A DNA stretch of 58,608 nt from Beijerinckiaceae bacterium (GTDB lineage: Bacteria > Pseudomonadota > Alphaproteobacteria > Rhizobiales > Beijerinckiaceae): positions 1-58,608 of the forward strand of contig CANGFT010000020.1 of assembly GCA_947453205.1 (NCBI GenBank), in the 5' to 3' direction. Of this stretch, positions 1-8,252 are shown one piece after another. The notes beneath the pieces were generated by a model, which was not told the origin of the DNA, did no database searches, and saw nothing but the letters and a program-made list of their open reading frames with translations. Position numbers and translations under genes: made by a program. Numbering within the stretch: the first letter of the stretch is position 1; each line of letters starts with the position of its first letter.

Positions 1-492
1 AACATGGCGGAGCTGTGGAAGCTTCCCGCCGTCTACATCATCGAGAACAACCGCTACGCCATGGGCACTGCGGTGTCTCGCTCCTCAGCTCAGCAGGACT
101 TCTCCAAGCGCGGCATCTCCTTCAACATCCCCGGCGAGCAGGTGGATGGCATGGATGTGCGCGCGGTGATGGCGGCTGGCGAGAAGGCGCTGGAATGGGC
201 GCGCTCCGGCAAGGGCCCCTATATTCTGGAGATGCAGACCTATCGCTATCGCGGCCACTCCATGTCGGACCCCGCGAAATATCGCTCCAAGGAAGAAGTG
301 CAGAAAATGCGCGAGGAGCATGATCCGATCGAGCAGGTTCGGGCCCGTCTGCTGCGGGGCAAATTCGCCACCGAGGACGAGTTGAAGGCCATCGACGCCA
401 AGGTGCGCGCCATCGTCGCCGAGGCCGCCGAATTCGCTTCGAACGATCCCGAGCCCGACGCGTCGGAGCTGTGGACCGACATCACGCTTTGA
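1..492 (+). CDS. pdhA: Pyruvate dehydrogenase E1 alpha subunit (5' end missing)
   Basis: C-terminal 163 residues of the thiamine-diphosphate-dependent E1 alpha subunit, which with PdhB decarboxylates pyruvate and reductively acetylates lipoyl groups of the PDH complex in the cytosol. The reading frame is open from base 1, so the gene starts outside the window. Visible family features are the ENNRYAMGT stretch near the left edge and the YRYRGHSMSDP segment, whose RxxxHSxSD region is the conserved E1-alpha phosphorylation-loop motif. The protein ends SELWTDITL. It is followed 77 bases later by pdhB, as in most alphaproteobacterial pdhABC operons. Function is secure; only the N-terminus is unseen. 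Confidence 0.95.
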   Translation, partial: NMAELWKLPAVYIIENNRYAMGTAVSRSSAQQDFSKRGISFNIPGEQVDGMDVRAVMAAGEKALEWARSGKGPYILEMQTYRYRGHSMSDPAKYRSKEEVQKMREEHDPIEQVRARLLRGKFATEDELKAIDAKVRAIVAEAAEFASNDPEPDASELWTDITL

Positions 493-569
493 ACCCATGG
501 GCCGCCTTTCGGGCGGACCTTTCGCTGGAATGAATTCGGGGCCCGTGCGCCCCATCGGTGAGGACCATC

Positions 570-1934
570 ATGGCCACCAATATCCTCATGCCCGCTCTGT
601 CTCCGACCATGGAGCAGGGCAAGCTTTCGAAATGGGTCAAGAAGGAAGGCGACAACATCCGGGCAGGCGATGTCATCGCCGAGATCGAAACCGACAAGGC
701 CACCATGGAGGTCGAGGCGGTCGACGAGGGCGTGCTCGGCAAGATCCTGATCGCGGAAGGCACCGACAATGTCGCCGTGAACACGCCCATCGCGGTGATC
801 CTGCAGGATGGCGAGTCGGCTGACGCCGCCCCCGCCGCCGCAGCGTCCGCTCCCGCAGCGGCGCCTGCTCCGGCCCCCGCTCCCGCTGCAGCGCCCGTCA
901 GCGCGCCGGCCTCCGTTGCGCCCTCGGCGCCGGAGGTTCCCGCGGGCACGCCGATGGTGATGACGACCGTGCGCGAGGCTCTTCGCGACGCCATGGCCGA
1001 GGAAATGCGCCGGGATGGCGATGTCTTCGTCATGGGCGAGGAGGTCGCGGAATATCAGGGCGCCTACAAGATCACGCAGGGGCTCCTGCAGGAGTTCGGA
1101 GCGCGCCGCGTGGTCGACACGCCGATCACCGAGCATGGCTTTGCGGGCATGGGCGTCGGCGCGGCCATGTCGGGCCTGCGTCCCATCGTCGAATTCATGA
1201 CCTTCAATTTCGCCATGCAGGCCATCGACCACATCATCAACTCCGCCGCCAAGACGCTCTACATGTCCGGCGGCCAGATGGGTTGCCCCATTGTGTTTCG
1301 TGGTCCCAACGGCGCTGCGGCCCGCGTGGCGGCCCAGCACAGTCAGGACTTTGCGGCGTGGTATTCGCAGATTCCCGGCCTGAAGGTGGTGATGCCCTAC
1401 ACGGCGGCTGACGCCAAGGGCTTGCTGAAGAGCGCCATCCGCGACCCCAATCCCATCATCTTCCTCGAAAACGAAATCCTCTATGGTCAGAGCTTCGAAG
1501 TTCCCAAGCTCGACGACTATCTCGTGCCCATCGGCAAGGCGCGCGTGCATCGCGTGGGCCATCACATCACCCTCGTCTCCTTCGGCATCGGCATGACCTA
1601 TTGCGTCAAGGCGGCCGATGAGCTGGCCAAGGAAGGCATTGAGGCGGAGATCATCGATCTGCGCACCATCCGCCCCATGGACACCGAAACCGTCGTGCGC
1701 TCCATCATGAAGACCGGGCGCTGCGTGGCGGTGGAGGAGGGCTGGCCGCAGAGCGGCGTCACCGCCGAGATCGGCATGCGCATCATGGAGGCCGCCTTCG
1801 ATTATCTCGATGCGCCCGTGGCGCGCGTGACCGGCAAGGATGTGCCGATGCCCTATGCGGCCAATCTCGAAAAGCTGGCCTTGCCCACCGTCGCCGACGT
1901 GATCCAAGCCGCCAAAGCTGTTCTCTATCGGTGA
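570..1934 (+). CDS. pdhB: Pyruvate dehydrogenase E1 beta subunit with N-terminal lipoyl domain
   Basis: 454-residue E1 beta subunit. Residues 1-78 form a biotinyl/lipoyl domain with the lipoylation motif ETDKATME (Lys43). A Pro/Ala-rich linker runs to about residue 130, and the transketolase-like pyrimidine-binding and C-terminal domains follow. The extra lipoyl domain is typical of alphaproteobacterial PdhB and absent from enteric enzymes. The start at [10 protein letters not shown] is chosen over an in-frame ATG 12 bases upstream because the lipoyl domain begins exactly there and a purine-rich GTGAGGA lies just before it. The stop is 3 bases before the next gene. The protein works with PdhA, PdhC and Lpd, and lipA downstream makes its cofactor. 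Confidence 0.97.
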   Translation: MATNILMPALSPTMEQGKLSKWVKKEGDNIRAGDVIAEIETDKATMEVEAVDEGVLGKILIAEGTDNVAVNTPIAVILQDGESADAAPAAAASAPAAAPAPAPAPAAAPVSAPASVAPSAPEVPAGTPMVMTTVREALRDAMAEEMRRDGDVFVMGEEVAEYQGAYKITQGLLQEFGARRVVDTPITEHGFAGMGVGAAMSGLRPIVEFMTFNFAMQAIDHIINSAAKTLYMSGGQMGCPIVFRGPNGAAARVAAQHSQDFAAWYSQIPGLKVVMPYTAADAKGLLKSAIRDPNPIIFLENEILYGQSFEVPKLDDYLVPIGKARVHRVGHHITLVSFGIGMTYCVKAADELAKEGIEAEIIDLRTIRPMDTETVVRSIMKTGRCVAVEEGWPQSGVTAEIGMRIMEAAFDYLDAPVARVTGKDVPMPYAANLEKLALPTVADVIQAAKAVLYR

Positions 1935-1937
1935 TCC

Positions 1938-2234
1938 ATGGCCGAACAGATCGTGCATGAGCTTCCTGCGCCGCCCGAAGCGATCCTTCACGGCGGGCAG
2001 GAAGTGCTGCGCGCCTTCATCGTCGAAGGCGATCTGCACGTGAGTTTGACCAACGCTTTCGAGCGTCCCGCCGTGTGGGGCGTCCTGCTTGTCGACATCG
2101 CGCGTCATGTGGCGCGCATGTATTCGCAGGACGGTGCCGCGCTGCGCGATCAGGCGCTTGATGAAATCTATCGGACCCTTCAGGCCGAGTGGTCGATTCC
2201 CGACGACGACGGTCAAACAGACGTGATCAACTGA
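1938..2234 (+). CDS. DUF5076-like small protein in the pdh operon
   Basis: 98-residue soluble protein of unknown function lying between pdhB and pdhC with gaps of 3 and 8 bases, so it is certainly co-transcribed. The sequence opens MAEQIVHELPAPP and contains a GGQEVLRAFIV segment and a predicted amphipathic helix around VLLVDIARHVARMY. From memory this matches the DUF5076 family of small alphaproteobacterial proteins; I cannot confirm it without a profile search. No catalytic motif, signal peptide or membrane segment is visible. Its fixed place inside the E1/E2 operon suggests, as inference, a structural or regulatory role in PDH assembly. Confidence 0.8.
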   Translation: MAEQIVHELPAPPEAILHGGQEVLRAFIVEGDLHVSLTNAFERPAVWGVLLVDIARHVARMYSQDGAALRDQALDEIYRTLQAEWSIPDDDGQTDVIN

Positions 2235-2242
2235 GGCGAGCC

Positions 2243-3559
2243 ATGCCCATCAACATCCTCATGCCCGCGCTGTCCCCGACCATGGAAAAGGGCAACATCG
2301 CCCGCTGGTTGAAAAAGGAAGGCGACACCATCAAGTCCGGCGACGTCATCGCCGAGATCGAGACCGACAAGGCGACCATGGAGGTCGAGGCGGTCGATGA
2401 GGGCGTGCTGGCGAAGATCGTCGTGCCCGGCGGGACCGCCGATGTCCCGGTCAATCAACTGATCGGCCTCATCGCCGCCGACGGCGAAGACCCAAAGGCC
2501 GTCGCAGCCTCTGGCGGCGCGCCTGCCGCAGCTCCCGCCGCAGCCGCCCCCGCGCCGGCTCCAGCCGCGCAGGCCGCACCTGCTGCCGCTCCGGCGCCTG
2601 CCGCCGCAGCGCCCGCCAGCGGATCGCGCGTCTTCTCCTCGCCGCTCGCCCGCCGCATCGCCAAGGACGCGGGGCTTGATCTGTCCGCCGTCAGCGGCAC
2701 CGGCCCGCATGGGCGCATCGTTGAGCGCGACGTCAAGGCCGCCATCGCAGGCGGCGTCAGGGCGGCTCCCGCCGCGGCGGCCGCAGCCGCTCCGCAGGCC
2801 GCCCGCGCGCCTGTCGCCGCCATGGGCGACGAGCAGATCAAGAAATTCTACGAGCCCGGCAGCTTCGAAGAAATTCCGCATGACAGCATGCGCAAGACCA
2901 TCGCCCGGCGTCTCGTGGAGGCCAAGCAGACGATCCCGCATTTCTACCTCACGGTGGATTGCGACCTCGACAAGCTGCTGGCCCTGCGCGAGGAGATCAA
3001 CAAGGCGGCGCCCTCGATCGACGGCAAGCCCGCCTACAAGGTCTCGGTCAATGACTTCATCATCAAGGCCATGGCCCTCTCGCTGATGCGCGTGCCCGAC
3101 GCCAACGTCACCTGGACCGAAGGCGCCATGCTCAAGCATCGCACGGCCGATGTCGGCGTCGCCGTCTCGATCCCCGGCGGGCTCATCACCCCCGTGGTGC
3201 GCAGCGCCGAGAAGAAGTCGCTCTCCGCCATCTCCAACGAGATGAAGGACTATGCCGCCCGCGCCCGCGCCCGCAAGCTGAAGCCCGAGGAATATCAGGG
3301 CGGCACGTCGGCGGTCTCGAACCTCGGCATGTTCGGCATCAAGCATTTCTCGGCGGTCATCAACCCGCCCCACGCCACGATTCTCGCGGTCGGCGCGGGC
3401 GAGCAGCGCGTGGTGGTGAAGAACGGCCAGCCTGCGGTCGCCACCATCATGAGCGTCACGCTCTCCACCGATCACCGCGCGGTCGATGGCGCGCTTGGCG
3501 CGGAGCTGATCTCCGCTTTCAAGCAGCTCATCGAAAACCCGATGTCGATGCTGGTGTGA
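2243..3559 (+). CDS. pdhC: Dihydrolipoamide acetyltransferase (PDH E2)
   Basis: 438-residue core of the PDH complex; it transfers the acetyl group from lipoamide to CoA. Domains in order are a lipoyl domain (residues 1-78, lipoyl Lys43 in ETDKATME), an Ala/Pro linker, a peripheral subunit-binding domain (around 130-165, SPLARRIAKDAG...GPHGRIVERDV), a second Ala-rich linker, and the catalytic domain ending in the active-site motif DHRAVDGA. The start MPINILMPAL is chosen because the lipoyl domain begins there and GAGGCGAG lies upstream; the frame is open 18 codons further. The lipoyl domain is nearly the same as that of PdhB, which points to a domain duplication. Confidence 0.97.
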   Translation: MPINILMPALSPTMEKGNIARWLKKEGDTIKSGDVIAEIETDKATMEVEAVDEGVLAKIVVPGGTADVPVNQLIGLIAADGEDPKAVAASGGAPAAAPAAAAPAPAPAAQAAPAAAPAPAAAAPASGSRVFSSPLARRIAKDAGLDLSAVSGTGPHGRIVERDVKAAIAGGVRAAPAAAAAAAPQAARAPVAAMGDEQIKKFYEPGSFEEIPHDSMRKTIARRLVEAKQTIPHFYLTVDCDLDKLLALREEINKAAPSIDGKPAYKVSVNDFIIKAMALSLMRVPDANVTWTEGAMLKHRTADVGVAVSIPGGLITPVVRSAEKKSLSAISNEMKDYAARARARKLKPEEYQGGTSAVSNLGMFGIKHFSAVINPPHATILAVGAGEQRVVVKNGQPAVATIMSVTLSTDHRAVDGALGAELISAFKQLIENPMSMLV

Positions 3560-3602
3560 GCGAGAGACAGCGACCAGCGCATAGGATGAAGGAAATGGAC
3601 GA

Positions 3603-3842
3603 TCAGAGGTCTTTGCTCAGTAATCTGGCTAGTCGATCCTGATCGTCCAAAGCGCGTTCATCGCCCGAAAATACGCTGTATTCGATGTGATCTGCGAAGA
3701 AATCGACCTCGACCCTGACGCCCACGAGGGTCAATGTCACCATCACCGAATCGGCGCGCATATGATCGAGGCGATAGCTTATCGAATGGTCTTTCAATAG
3801 ATTAAGGAACGGCAGGAGATCGCGAACGCCATGCAGTTTCAT
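3603..3842 (-). CDS. Small acidic protein, possible immunity partner
   Basis: 79-residue protein starting 1 base after the stop of the upstream minus-strand gene, so the two are translationally coupled. It is predicted to be soluble and beta-rich in the middle (alternating VMVTLTLVGVRVEVDFF, then HIEYSVFSGDE) with a short C-terminal helix. This layout recalls small proteins encoded beside toxin-like genes in rhizobia, but I do not recognise a named family. The pair lies antisense inside the pdhC-lpd gap, and base composition is less GC-rich than in the flanking genes, which suggests acquisition by transfer. Function is unknown; immunity is an inference from context. Confidence 0.6.
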   Translation of the reverse strand: MKLHGVRDLLPFLNLLKDHSISYRLDHMRADSVMVTLTLVGVRVEVDFFADHIEYSVFSGDERALDDQDRLARLLSKDL

Positions 3843-3843
3843 G

Positions 3844-4251
3844 TCACTTCCCCTTTCGATATTCGCCGCGGCTCAGGAGCTTCATGCAGGTGCGTGCTGC
3901 TGCGTCTCCAGACTTCGCAAGGTTGGAGACCGTTCCGATCTTCTCCTCAAGAAACTCGCTTGGCAGGACTTCGTTGATGCTGCCCTTGCAAAATGCAGAG
4001 ATGAAGCTTTGGACGCTCATATCCATTTGCTCAAGCGTTATTCCCGCGATGAGCTCGATTATGGCGGCCTCGGCGCCGTCCGAAATCCATTGTCCACCAT
4101 CTGGCGCTCCAGCAGGCGCGCTAGGCTGATCCGGCGAGAATTTTGATGCATAAAACCATCGTTCAAGACGTTTCAGTGAGCGCAATAGTTTGTGGCCTGC
4201 GTCTTGCGCTGCGATGCGGCTTCGCTCGTATCCCCTGTCATAGGTCGTCAT
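3844..4251 (-). CDS. Hypothetical protein with a toxin-type SPDQP/GGQW linker
   Basis: 135-residue protein. A basic N-terminal helix (residues 1-35) is followed by SPDQPSAPAGAPDGGQW (about 39-55), a linker I associate from memory with rhizobial polymorphic toxins and phage-head-like proteins, and then a roughly 80-residue helical C-terminal domain ending KLLSRGEYRKGK. The ATG at MTTYDRGYER is preferred over an in-frame TTG ten codons upstream. A sigma-70-like promoter (4290-4319) precedes it on the same strand. No catalytic residues are recognisable. It may be the remnant or a solo form of a toxin C-terminus, with the next gene as partner; it could equally be an unrelated orphan. Confidence 0.6.
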   Translation of the reverse strand: MTTYDRGYERSRIAAQDAGHKLLRSLKRLERWFYASKFSPDQPSAPAGAPDGGQWISDGAEAAIIELIAGITLEQMDMSVQSFISAFCKGSINEVLPSEFLEEKIGTVSNLAKSGDAAARTCMKLLSRGEYRKGK

Positions 4252-4289
4252 GGTTCGCTGTCTTCTTTTCAGGAAATGCAACGGAAAAT

Positions 4290-4319
4290 ATTATGTTCAT
4301 GATTTGTTCCAAATTTCAA
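4290..4319 (-). promoter_or_regulatory. Sigma-70-like promoter for the small gene pair
   Basis: Read on the minus strand, TTGAAA (4319-4314) and CATAAT (4295-4290) are separated by 18 bases in an AT-rich stretch that stands out from its surroundings. It would start transcription about 30 bases upstream of the ATG at 4251. The match is by eye only. The same AT-rich gap could also hold a promoter for lpd on the plus strand. Confidence 0.4.
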
Positions 4320-4368
4320 GCTTTAGCCGTGCGTTCCCTCCGTTCCCTCTGGCCGTGAGACCGTTCCA

Positions 4369-5811
4369 ATGAGCACTCCCTATGACATCCTCATCATCGG
4401 CGGCGGGCCGGGCGGCTATGTGACCGCCATCCGCGCGGCGCAGCTTGGCTTCAAGACCGCGCTCGTCGAGCGCGAGCATCTCGGCGGCATCTGCCTCAAC
4501 TGGGGCTGCATTCCCACCAAGGCGCTGCTGCGCTCGGCGGAGATCTATCACTACGCCCGGCATCCCGAGGCCTATGGCCTGAAGATCGAGGGCAAGGTGA
4601 CTTTCGATCCGGCTGCGGTGGTGAAGCGTTCGCGCGGCGTCTCGGCGCAGCTCAATGGCGGCGTCGCCTTCCTGCTCAAAAAGAACAAGGTCGACGTCAT
4701 CTGGGGCGAGGCCACCATTTCGAGGGTTGGCGAAGTCACCGTCGGCCCTTCCAGCAAGCCTGTGGTGCAGCCGCAGAATCCCGTGCCCAAGGGCGTGCTG
4801 GGGGCTGGGACTTATCAGGCCAAGCACATCATCGTGGCGACCGGCGCCCGTCCGCGCGTGCTGCCGGGAATCGAGCCGGATGGCAAGCTGATCTGGACCT
4901 ATTTCGAGGCCATGGTTCCCGCAACTTTCCCCAAGTCCCTGATCGTCATGGGCTCGGGCGCCATCGGCATCGAATTCGCGAGCTTCTACGCCACCATGGG
5001 CTGCGAGGTGACGGTCGTCGAAGTGCTGCCGCAGATCATGCCAGTCGAAGATGCCGAGATCGCCGCCATCGCCCGCAAACGCTTCGAGAAGGCCGGCATC
5101 AAGATCATGACCTCCACCAAGGTGGTGAAGGTCGAGAAGGGCGCCAATGACGTCACCTGCACGGTCGAGGACGACAAGGGCGTGAAGCAGACCCTGAAGG
5201 CCGAGCGCATGATCTCCGCCGTGGGCGTCGTCTGCAACACCGAGAACCTCGGCCTCGAAAAGATCGGCGTGAAGATGGATCGCGGCGCCATCGTGACCGA
5301 CGGCCTCGGGCGCACCAATGTCCCCGGCGTCTACGCCATCGGCGACGTCGCTGGCCCGCCCATGCTCGCCCACAAGGCCGAGCACGAGGGCGTCATCTGC
5401 ATCGAGACGATCAAGGGCCTGCATACCCACGCCATGGACAAGGCCATGATCCCCGGCTGCACCTATTGCCATCCGCAGATCGCCAGCGTCGGCCTCACCG
5501 AGGCGAAGGCCAAGGAGGCTGGCTATGCGGTCAAGGTGGGCCGCTTCTCCTTCGTGGGCAATGGCAAGGCCATTGCGCTGGGCGAGCCCGACGGCCTCGT
5601 GAAGACCATCTTCGACGCCAAGACCGGCAAGCTGCTGGGCGCCCATATGGTCGGCGCGGAGGTGACCGAGCTCATTCAGGGCTATGTCATCGCCATGAAC
5701 TGCGAGACCACCGAAGAAGAACTCATCCACACGGTGTTCCCGCATCCGACCCTCTCGGAGATGATGCACGAAGCTGTGATGGACGCCTATGGCCGCGTGA
5801 TCCATAGCTGA
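4369..5811 (+). CDS. lpdA: Dihydrolipoamide dehydrogenase (E3)
   Basis: 480-residue FAD flavoprotein that reoxidises dihydrolipoyl groups of PDH with NAD+. It has the N-terminal FAD-binding GGGPGG motif (residues 11-16), the redox disulfide in GGICLNWGC (Cys42 and Cys47), an NAD-binding GSGAIGIEFA stretch near 192, and the C-terminal interface motif HPTLSEMMHEAV with the catalytic His-Glu. Length is normal for the family. The small antisense gene pair separates it from pdhC, so it probably has its own promoter in the AT-rich 4282-4368 gap. No strong ribosome-binding site is seen before the ATG. Confidence 0.96.
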   Translation: MSTPYDILIIGGGPGGYVTAIRAAQLGFKTALVEREHLGGICLNWGCIPTKALLRSAEIYHYARHPEAYGLKIEGKVTFDPAAVVKRSRGVSAQLNGGVAFLLKKNKVDVIWGEATISRVGEVTVGPSSKPVVQPQNPVPKGVLGAGTYQAKHIIVATGARPRVLPGIEPDGKLIWTYFEAMVPATFPKSLIVMGSGAIGIEFASFYATMGCEVTVVEVLPQIMPVEDAEIAAIARKRFEKAGIKIMTSTKVVKVEKGANDVTCTVEDDKGVKQTLKAERMISAVGVVCNTENLGLEKIGVKMDRGAIVTDGLGRTNVPGVYAIGDVAGPPMLAHKAEHEGVICIETIKGLHTHAMDKAMIPGCTYCHPQIASVGLTEAKAKEAGYAVKVGRFSFVGNGKAIALGEPDGLVKTIFDAKTGKLLGAHMVGAEVTELIQGYVIAMNCETTEEELIHTVFPHPTLSEMMHEAVMDAYGRVIHS

Positions 5812-5815
5812 ACTC

Positions 5816-6514
5816 ATGCAGCCATGGATCCATCTGGATAAAACGAACATCCCCGGCGGCGGGGAGCTTAAGCTGTCCCAGCGCGGCGATGAGTTCTCCA
5901 TTCGCCTCGCCGGCAATGAACTCATGAACAGCCGCCTCAGCGGTTCCGAAGAGGCGCTCGCGACGCTTTCCTGCGCCAGGATCGCAGACCGCAAAAAGTC
6001 CCGCATCCTCATCGGCGGCCTTGGCATGGGCTTCACCCTGCGCGCCGCGCTTGCGGTCCTGGGCCCGGAAGCAAAGGTCGTAGTGGCGGAGCTTTTGCCT
6101 GCAGTGATCGCCTGGGCGCGCGGGCCCATGGCCTCCCTGTTCGGCGGCTGCCTCGATGATCCCCGCGTGACCATCGAACAGGTGGATGTGGCGAGGCTCA
6201 TCAATCCGGGGGCAGGGGGCTGGGACGCCATCTTGCTTGATGTCGACAATGGGCCGGAGGCCATGACCCAATCCGCCAATGACGGGCTCTATGGCATGAG
6301 CGGCCTCACCATCGCCCGCCACGCCCTGAAGCCGGGCGGCGTTCTTGCGGTCTGGTCGCAGGGGCCGGACCGCGACTTCAAGAGCCGCTTCGGGAAAAGC
6401 GGCTTTCAGGTCGAGGAAGTCATGGTCCGCGCCCATCGCGGCAAGAGCGGCGCGCGCCATGTGATCTGGCTGGGAACCGCAGGCGGCCCGCCGCGCGCGG
6501 CGCGCAATCGTTAG
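5816..6514 (+). CDS. Spermidine-synthase-like methyltransferase-fold protein
   Basis: 232-residue Rossmann-fold protein beginning 4 bases after lpd. Motif I is ILIGGLGMGFTLRAAL (about 63-78), an acidic VVVAELLPAV follows it, and WDAILLDVDNGPE around residue 140 is the usual post-motif acidic loop. These match the spermidine synthase/SAM-methyltransferase superfamily. It is shorter than true spermidine synthase and lacks a clear polyamine-binding N-terminal domain, so aminopropyl transfer is not assured. Its place between lpd and lipA points to co-expression with PDH and lipoate genes; the substrate is unknown. Confidence 0.75.
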   Translation: MQPWIHLDKTNIPGGGELKLSQRGDEFSIRLAGNELMNSRLSGSEEALATLSCARIADRKKSRILIGGLGMGFTLRAALAVLGPEAKVVVAELLPAVIAWARGPMASLFGGCLDDPRVTIEQVDVARLINPGAGGWDAILLDVDNGPEAMTQSANDGLYGMSGLTIARHALKPGGVLAVWSQGPDRDFKSRFGKSGFQVEEVMVRAHRGKSGARHVIWLGTAGGPPRAARNR

Positions 6515-6602
6515 AGACCCTGCGAAGGCGCCGATTGCGCGCGGCCGCGCCCCGGCCTAGATAGCAAAACATGCGGCCCCGCCGCGCATCAGGACCAGAC
6601 CC

Positions 6603-7577
6603 ATGGCTGTCGTCTTCGACATCGACAAGGATCCCCGCAGGCAGGGCGCCGCCGAGGCGAAACCCCGCCATCCCGAGAAGGCCCACCGGCCCGATCAGCC
6701 CATCCTGCGCAAGCCAGACTGGATCCGCGTCAAGGCGCCGGGCTCGCCCCAATGGGCCGAGACCAACCGCATCGTGAAGGAGAACAATCTCGTCACGGTC
6801 TGCGAGGAGGCGGGCTGCCCCAACATGGGCGAGTGCTGGGAGAAGAAGCACGCCACCTTCATGATCATGGGCGACACCTGCACGCGGGCCTGCGCCTTCT
6901 GCAATGTGCGCACGGGCATGCCTGCGCCGCTTGACGCCGCCGAGCCCGAGAAGGTCGCCGACGCCGTCGCCAAGCTGGGCCTGAGCCATGTGGTCATCAC
7001 CTCGGTCGACCGCGACGATCTCGACGATGGCGGCGCGGAGCATTTCGCGCAGACGATCAACGCCATCCGCGCCCGCTCGCCCGCCACCACCATCGAGATC
7101 CTGACTCCGGACTTCCTGCGCAAGGAAGGCGCGCTCGAGGTTGTGGTCGCGGCCCGGCCGGACGTCTTCAACCACAATCTGGAGACGGTGCCCTCGAAAT
7201 ACCTGACCGTGCGCCCCGGCGCCCGCTACTTCCACTCCATCCGTCTGCTGCAGCGGGTGAAGGAGCTGGACCCGACCATCTTCACCAAATCGGGCATCAT
7301 GGTGGGGCTTGGCGAGGAGCGGAACGAGGTTCTGCAACTCATGGATGACCTGCGTTCGGCGGAGGTCGATTTCCTCACCATCGGCCAATATCTCCAGCCC
7401 ACCCGCAAGCATCACCCCGTGTTGAGCTTCGTGACGCCGGAAGAATTCAAATCCTATGAAACCGTAGCGGGGGCCAAGGGGTTTCTCCTTGTGTCTGCTT
7501 CTCCGCTCACGCGGTCTTCCCATCATGCCGGGGAGGATTTCGCCAAACTCAAGGCGGCGAGGCTCGCGAGAACCTAA
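6603..7577 (+). CDS. lipA: Lipoyl synthase
   Basis: 324-residue radical-SAM enzyme that inserts two sulfurs into octanoyl groups of lipoyl domains, here those of PdhB, PdhC and other dehydrogenases. Both iron-sulfur sites are visible: the auxiliary cluster cysteines C67, C72 and C78 ([12 protein letters not shown]) and the radical-SAM CxxxCxxC at C93, C97 and C100 (CTRACAFC). The C-terminal [10 protein letters not shown] motif, whose RSSxHA serine ligates the auxiliary cluster, is present. The start [10 protein letters not shown] fits the usual N-terminus. It sits in the PDH operon, which couples cofactor synthesis to apoenzyme production. Confidence 0.97.
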   Translation: MAVVFDIDKDPRRQGAAEAKPRHPEKAHRPDQPILRKPDWIRVKAPGSPQWAETNRIVKENNLVTVCEEAGCPNMGECWEKKHATFMIMGDTCTRACAFCNVRTGMPAPLDAAEPEKVADAVAKLGLSHVVITSVDRDDLDDGGAEHFAQTINAIRARSPATTIEILTPDFLRKEGALEVVVAARPDVFNHNLETVPSKYLTVRPGARYFHSIRLLQRVKELDPTIFTKSGIMVGLGEERNEVLQLMDDLRSAEVDFLTIGQYLQPTRKHHPVLSFVTPEEFKSYETVAGAKGFLLVSASPLTRSSHHAGEDFAKLKAARLART

Positions 7578-7592
7578 CGCCTGAGGGACCAT

Positions 7593-8177
7593 ATGGAGCA
7601 TCCGCACCGGTTTCAGGTCGAGCCGCCGCGGCGTGTGCTCGTGGTCGGCAATCGTGGCTCCGGACGGGGCCAGATCGCAAAGCTCATCTCCCAGCGATTT
7701 TCGCTTCCTGTGATCGATCTTGAGCGGGAGCGGGCCGCTTTCGAAGGCGCTGGCGACGCCGCCGTATGGCGCAAGCGCGTGAGCAGTCTCGCCGACGGGG
7801 CCGAATGGGTGATGACAGGCAACGACGTCGCCACCTTCGACCTGCGCGTTCCCAGAGCCGACTGGTTCATCTGGGTCGACCTGCCCGTCACCACCTGCGC
7901 CCTCGCCGTGCTTCGCCGCGCCATCCGGGCGCCGGCCGACGACAAGCCGCGTCTGAGCCTTGTGCAGCGCCTGAGCCTGCCGCGCTTCCGCGACATCCTG
8001 AATTTTTCGAACGAGGTCGCCCCGCGCATCATGGGAGTGATCGAGCGCGAGCGACGCAACCGTACGATCTTCATCCTGCGCACCCGCTATGAAATCGCCC
8101 AGTTCCTGTCCAGGCTCCCGGACGCAGGCGGCTTTGGCGATCATCTGGCCAAGGGGGGCGACAAACCGTCTCTCTGA
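7593..8177 (+). CDS. P-loop NTPase-like protein, FlaR/topology-modulation type
   Basis: 194-residue soluble protein following lipA by 15 bases, with TGAGGGACC before the ATG. Residues 13-30 (RVLVVGNRGSGRGQIAKLIS) match a nucleotide-kinase P-loop, but the Lys of GxxGxGK is replaced by Arg (GNRGSGRGQ). WVMTGND, a lid-like RRAIR segment and the order of secondary elements recall topology modulation/adenylate-kinase-like proteins. The substitution makes ATP hydrolysis doubtful. Function is unknown; the location between lipA and ratA suggests co-expression with the lipoate and respiratory-quinone genes. Confidence 0.6.
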   Translation: MEHPHRFQVEPPRRVLVVGNRGSGRGQIAKLISQRFSLPVIDLERERAAFEGAGDAAVWRKRVSSLADGAEWVMTGNDVATFDLRVPRADWFIWVDLPVTTCALAVLRRAIRAPADDKPRLSLVQRLSLPRFRDILNFSNEVAPRIMGVIERERRNRTIFILRTRYEIAQFLSRLPDAGGFGDHLAKGGDKPSL

Positions 8178-8252
8178 ATTTTGGCTGGCGTAACGCATGG
8201 TCTATGAGCGCGTCGCCGTGCTATGAGGGCGCAGCTTTGGTTCGGGAACCCC

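Noticed and set aside
246..2216. Long minus-strand frame opposite pdhA/pdhB
   Set aside because: It lies antisense to clearly conserved pdhA and pdhB and has a His/Gly/Arg-rich composition typical of GC-driven shadow frames.
4297..6279. 660-codon minus-strand frame opposite lpd
   Set aside because: Antisense to lpd, which has complete FAD and redox-disulfide motifs.
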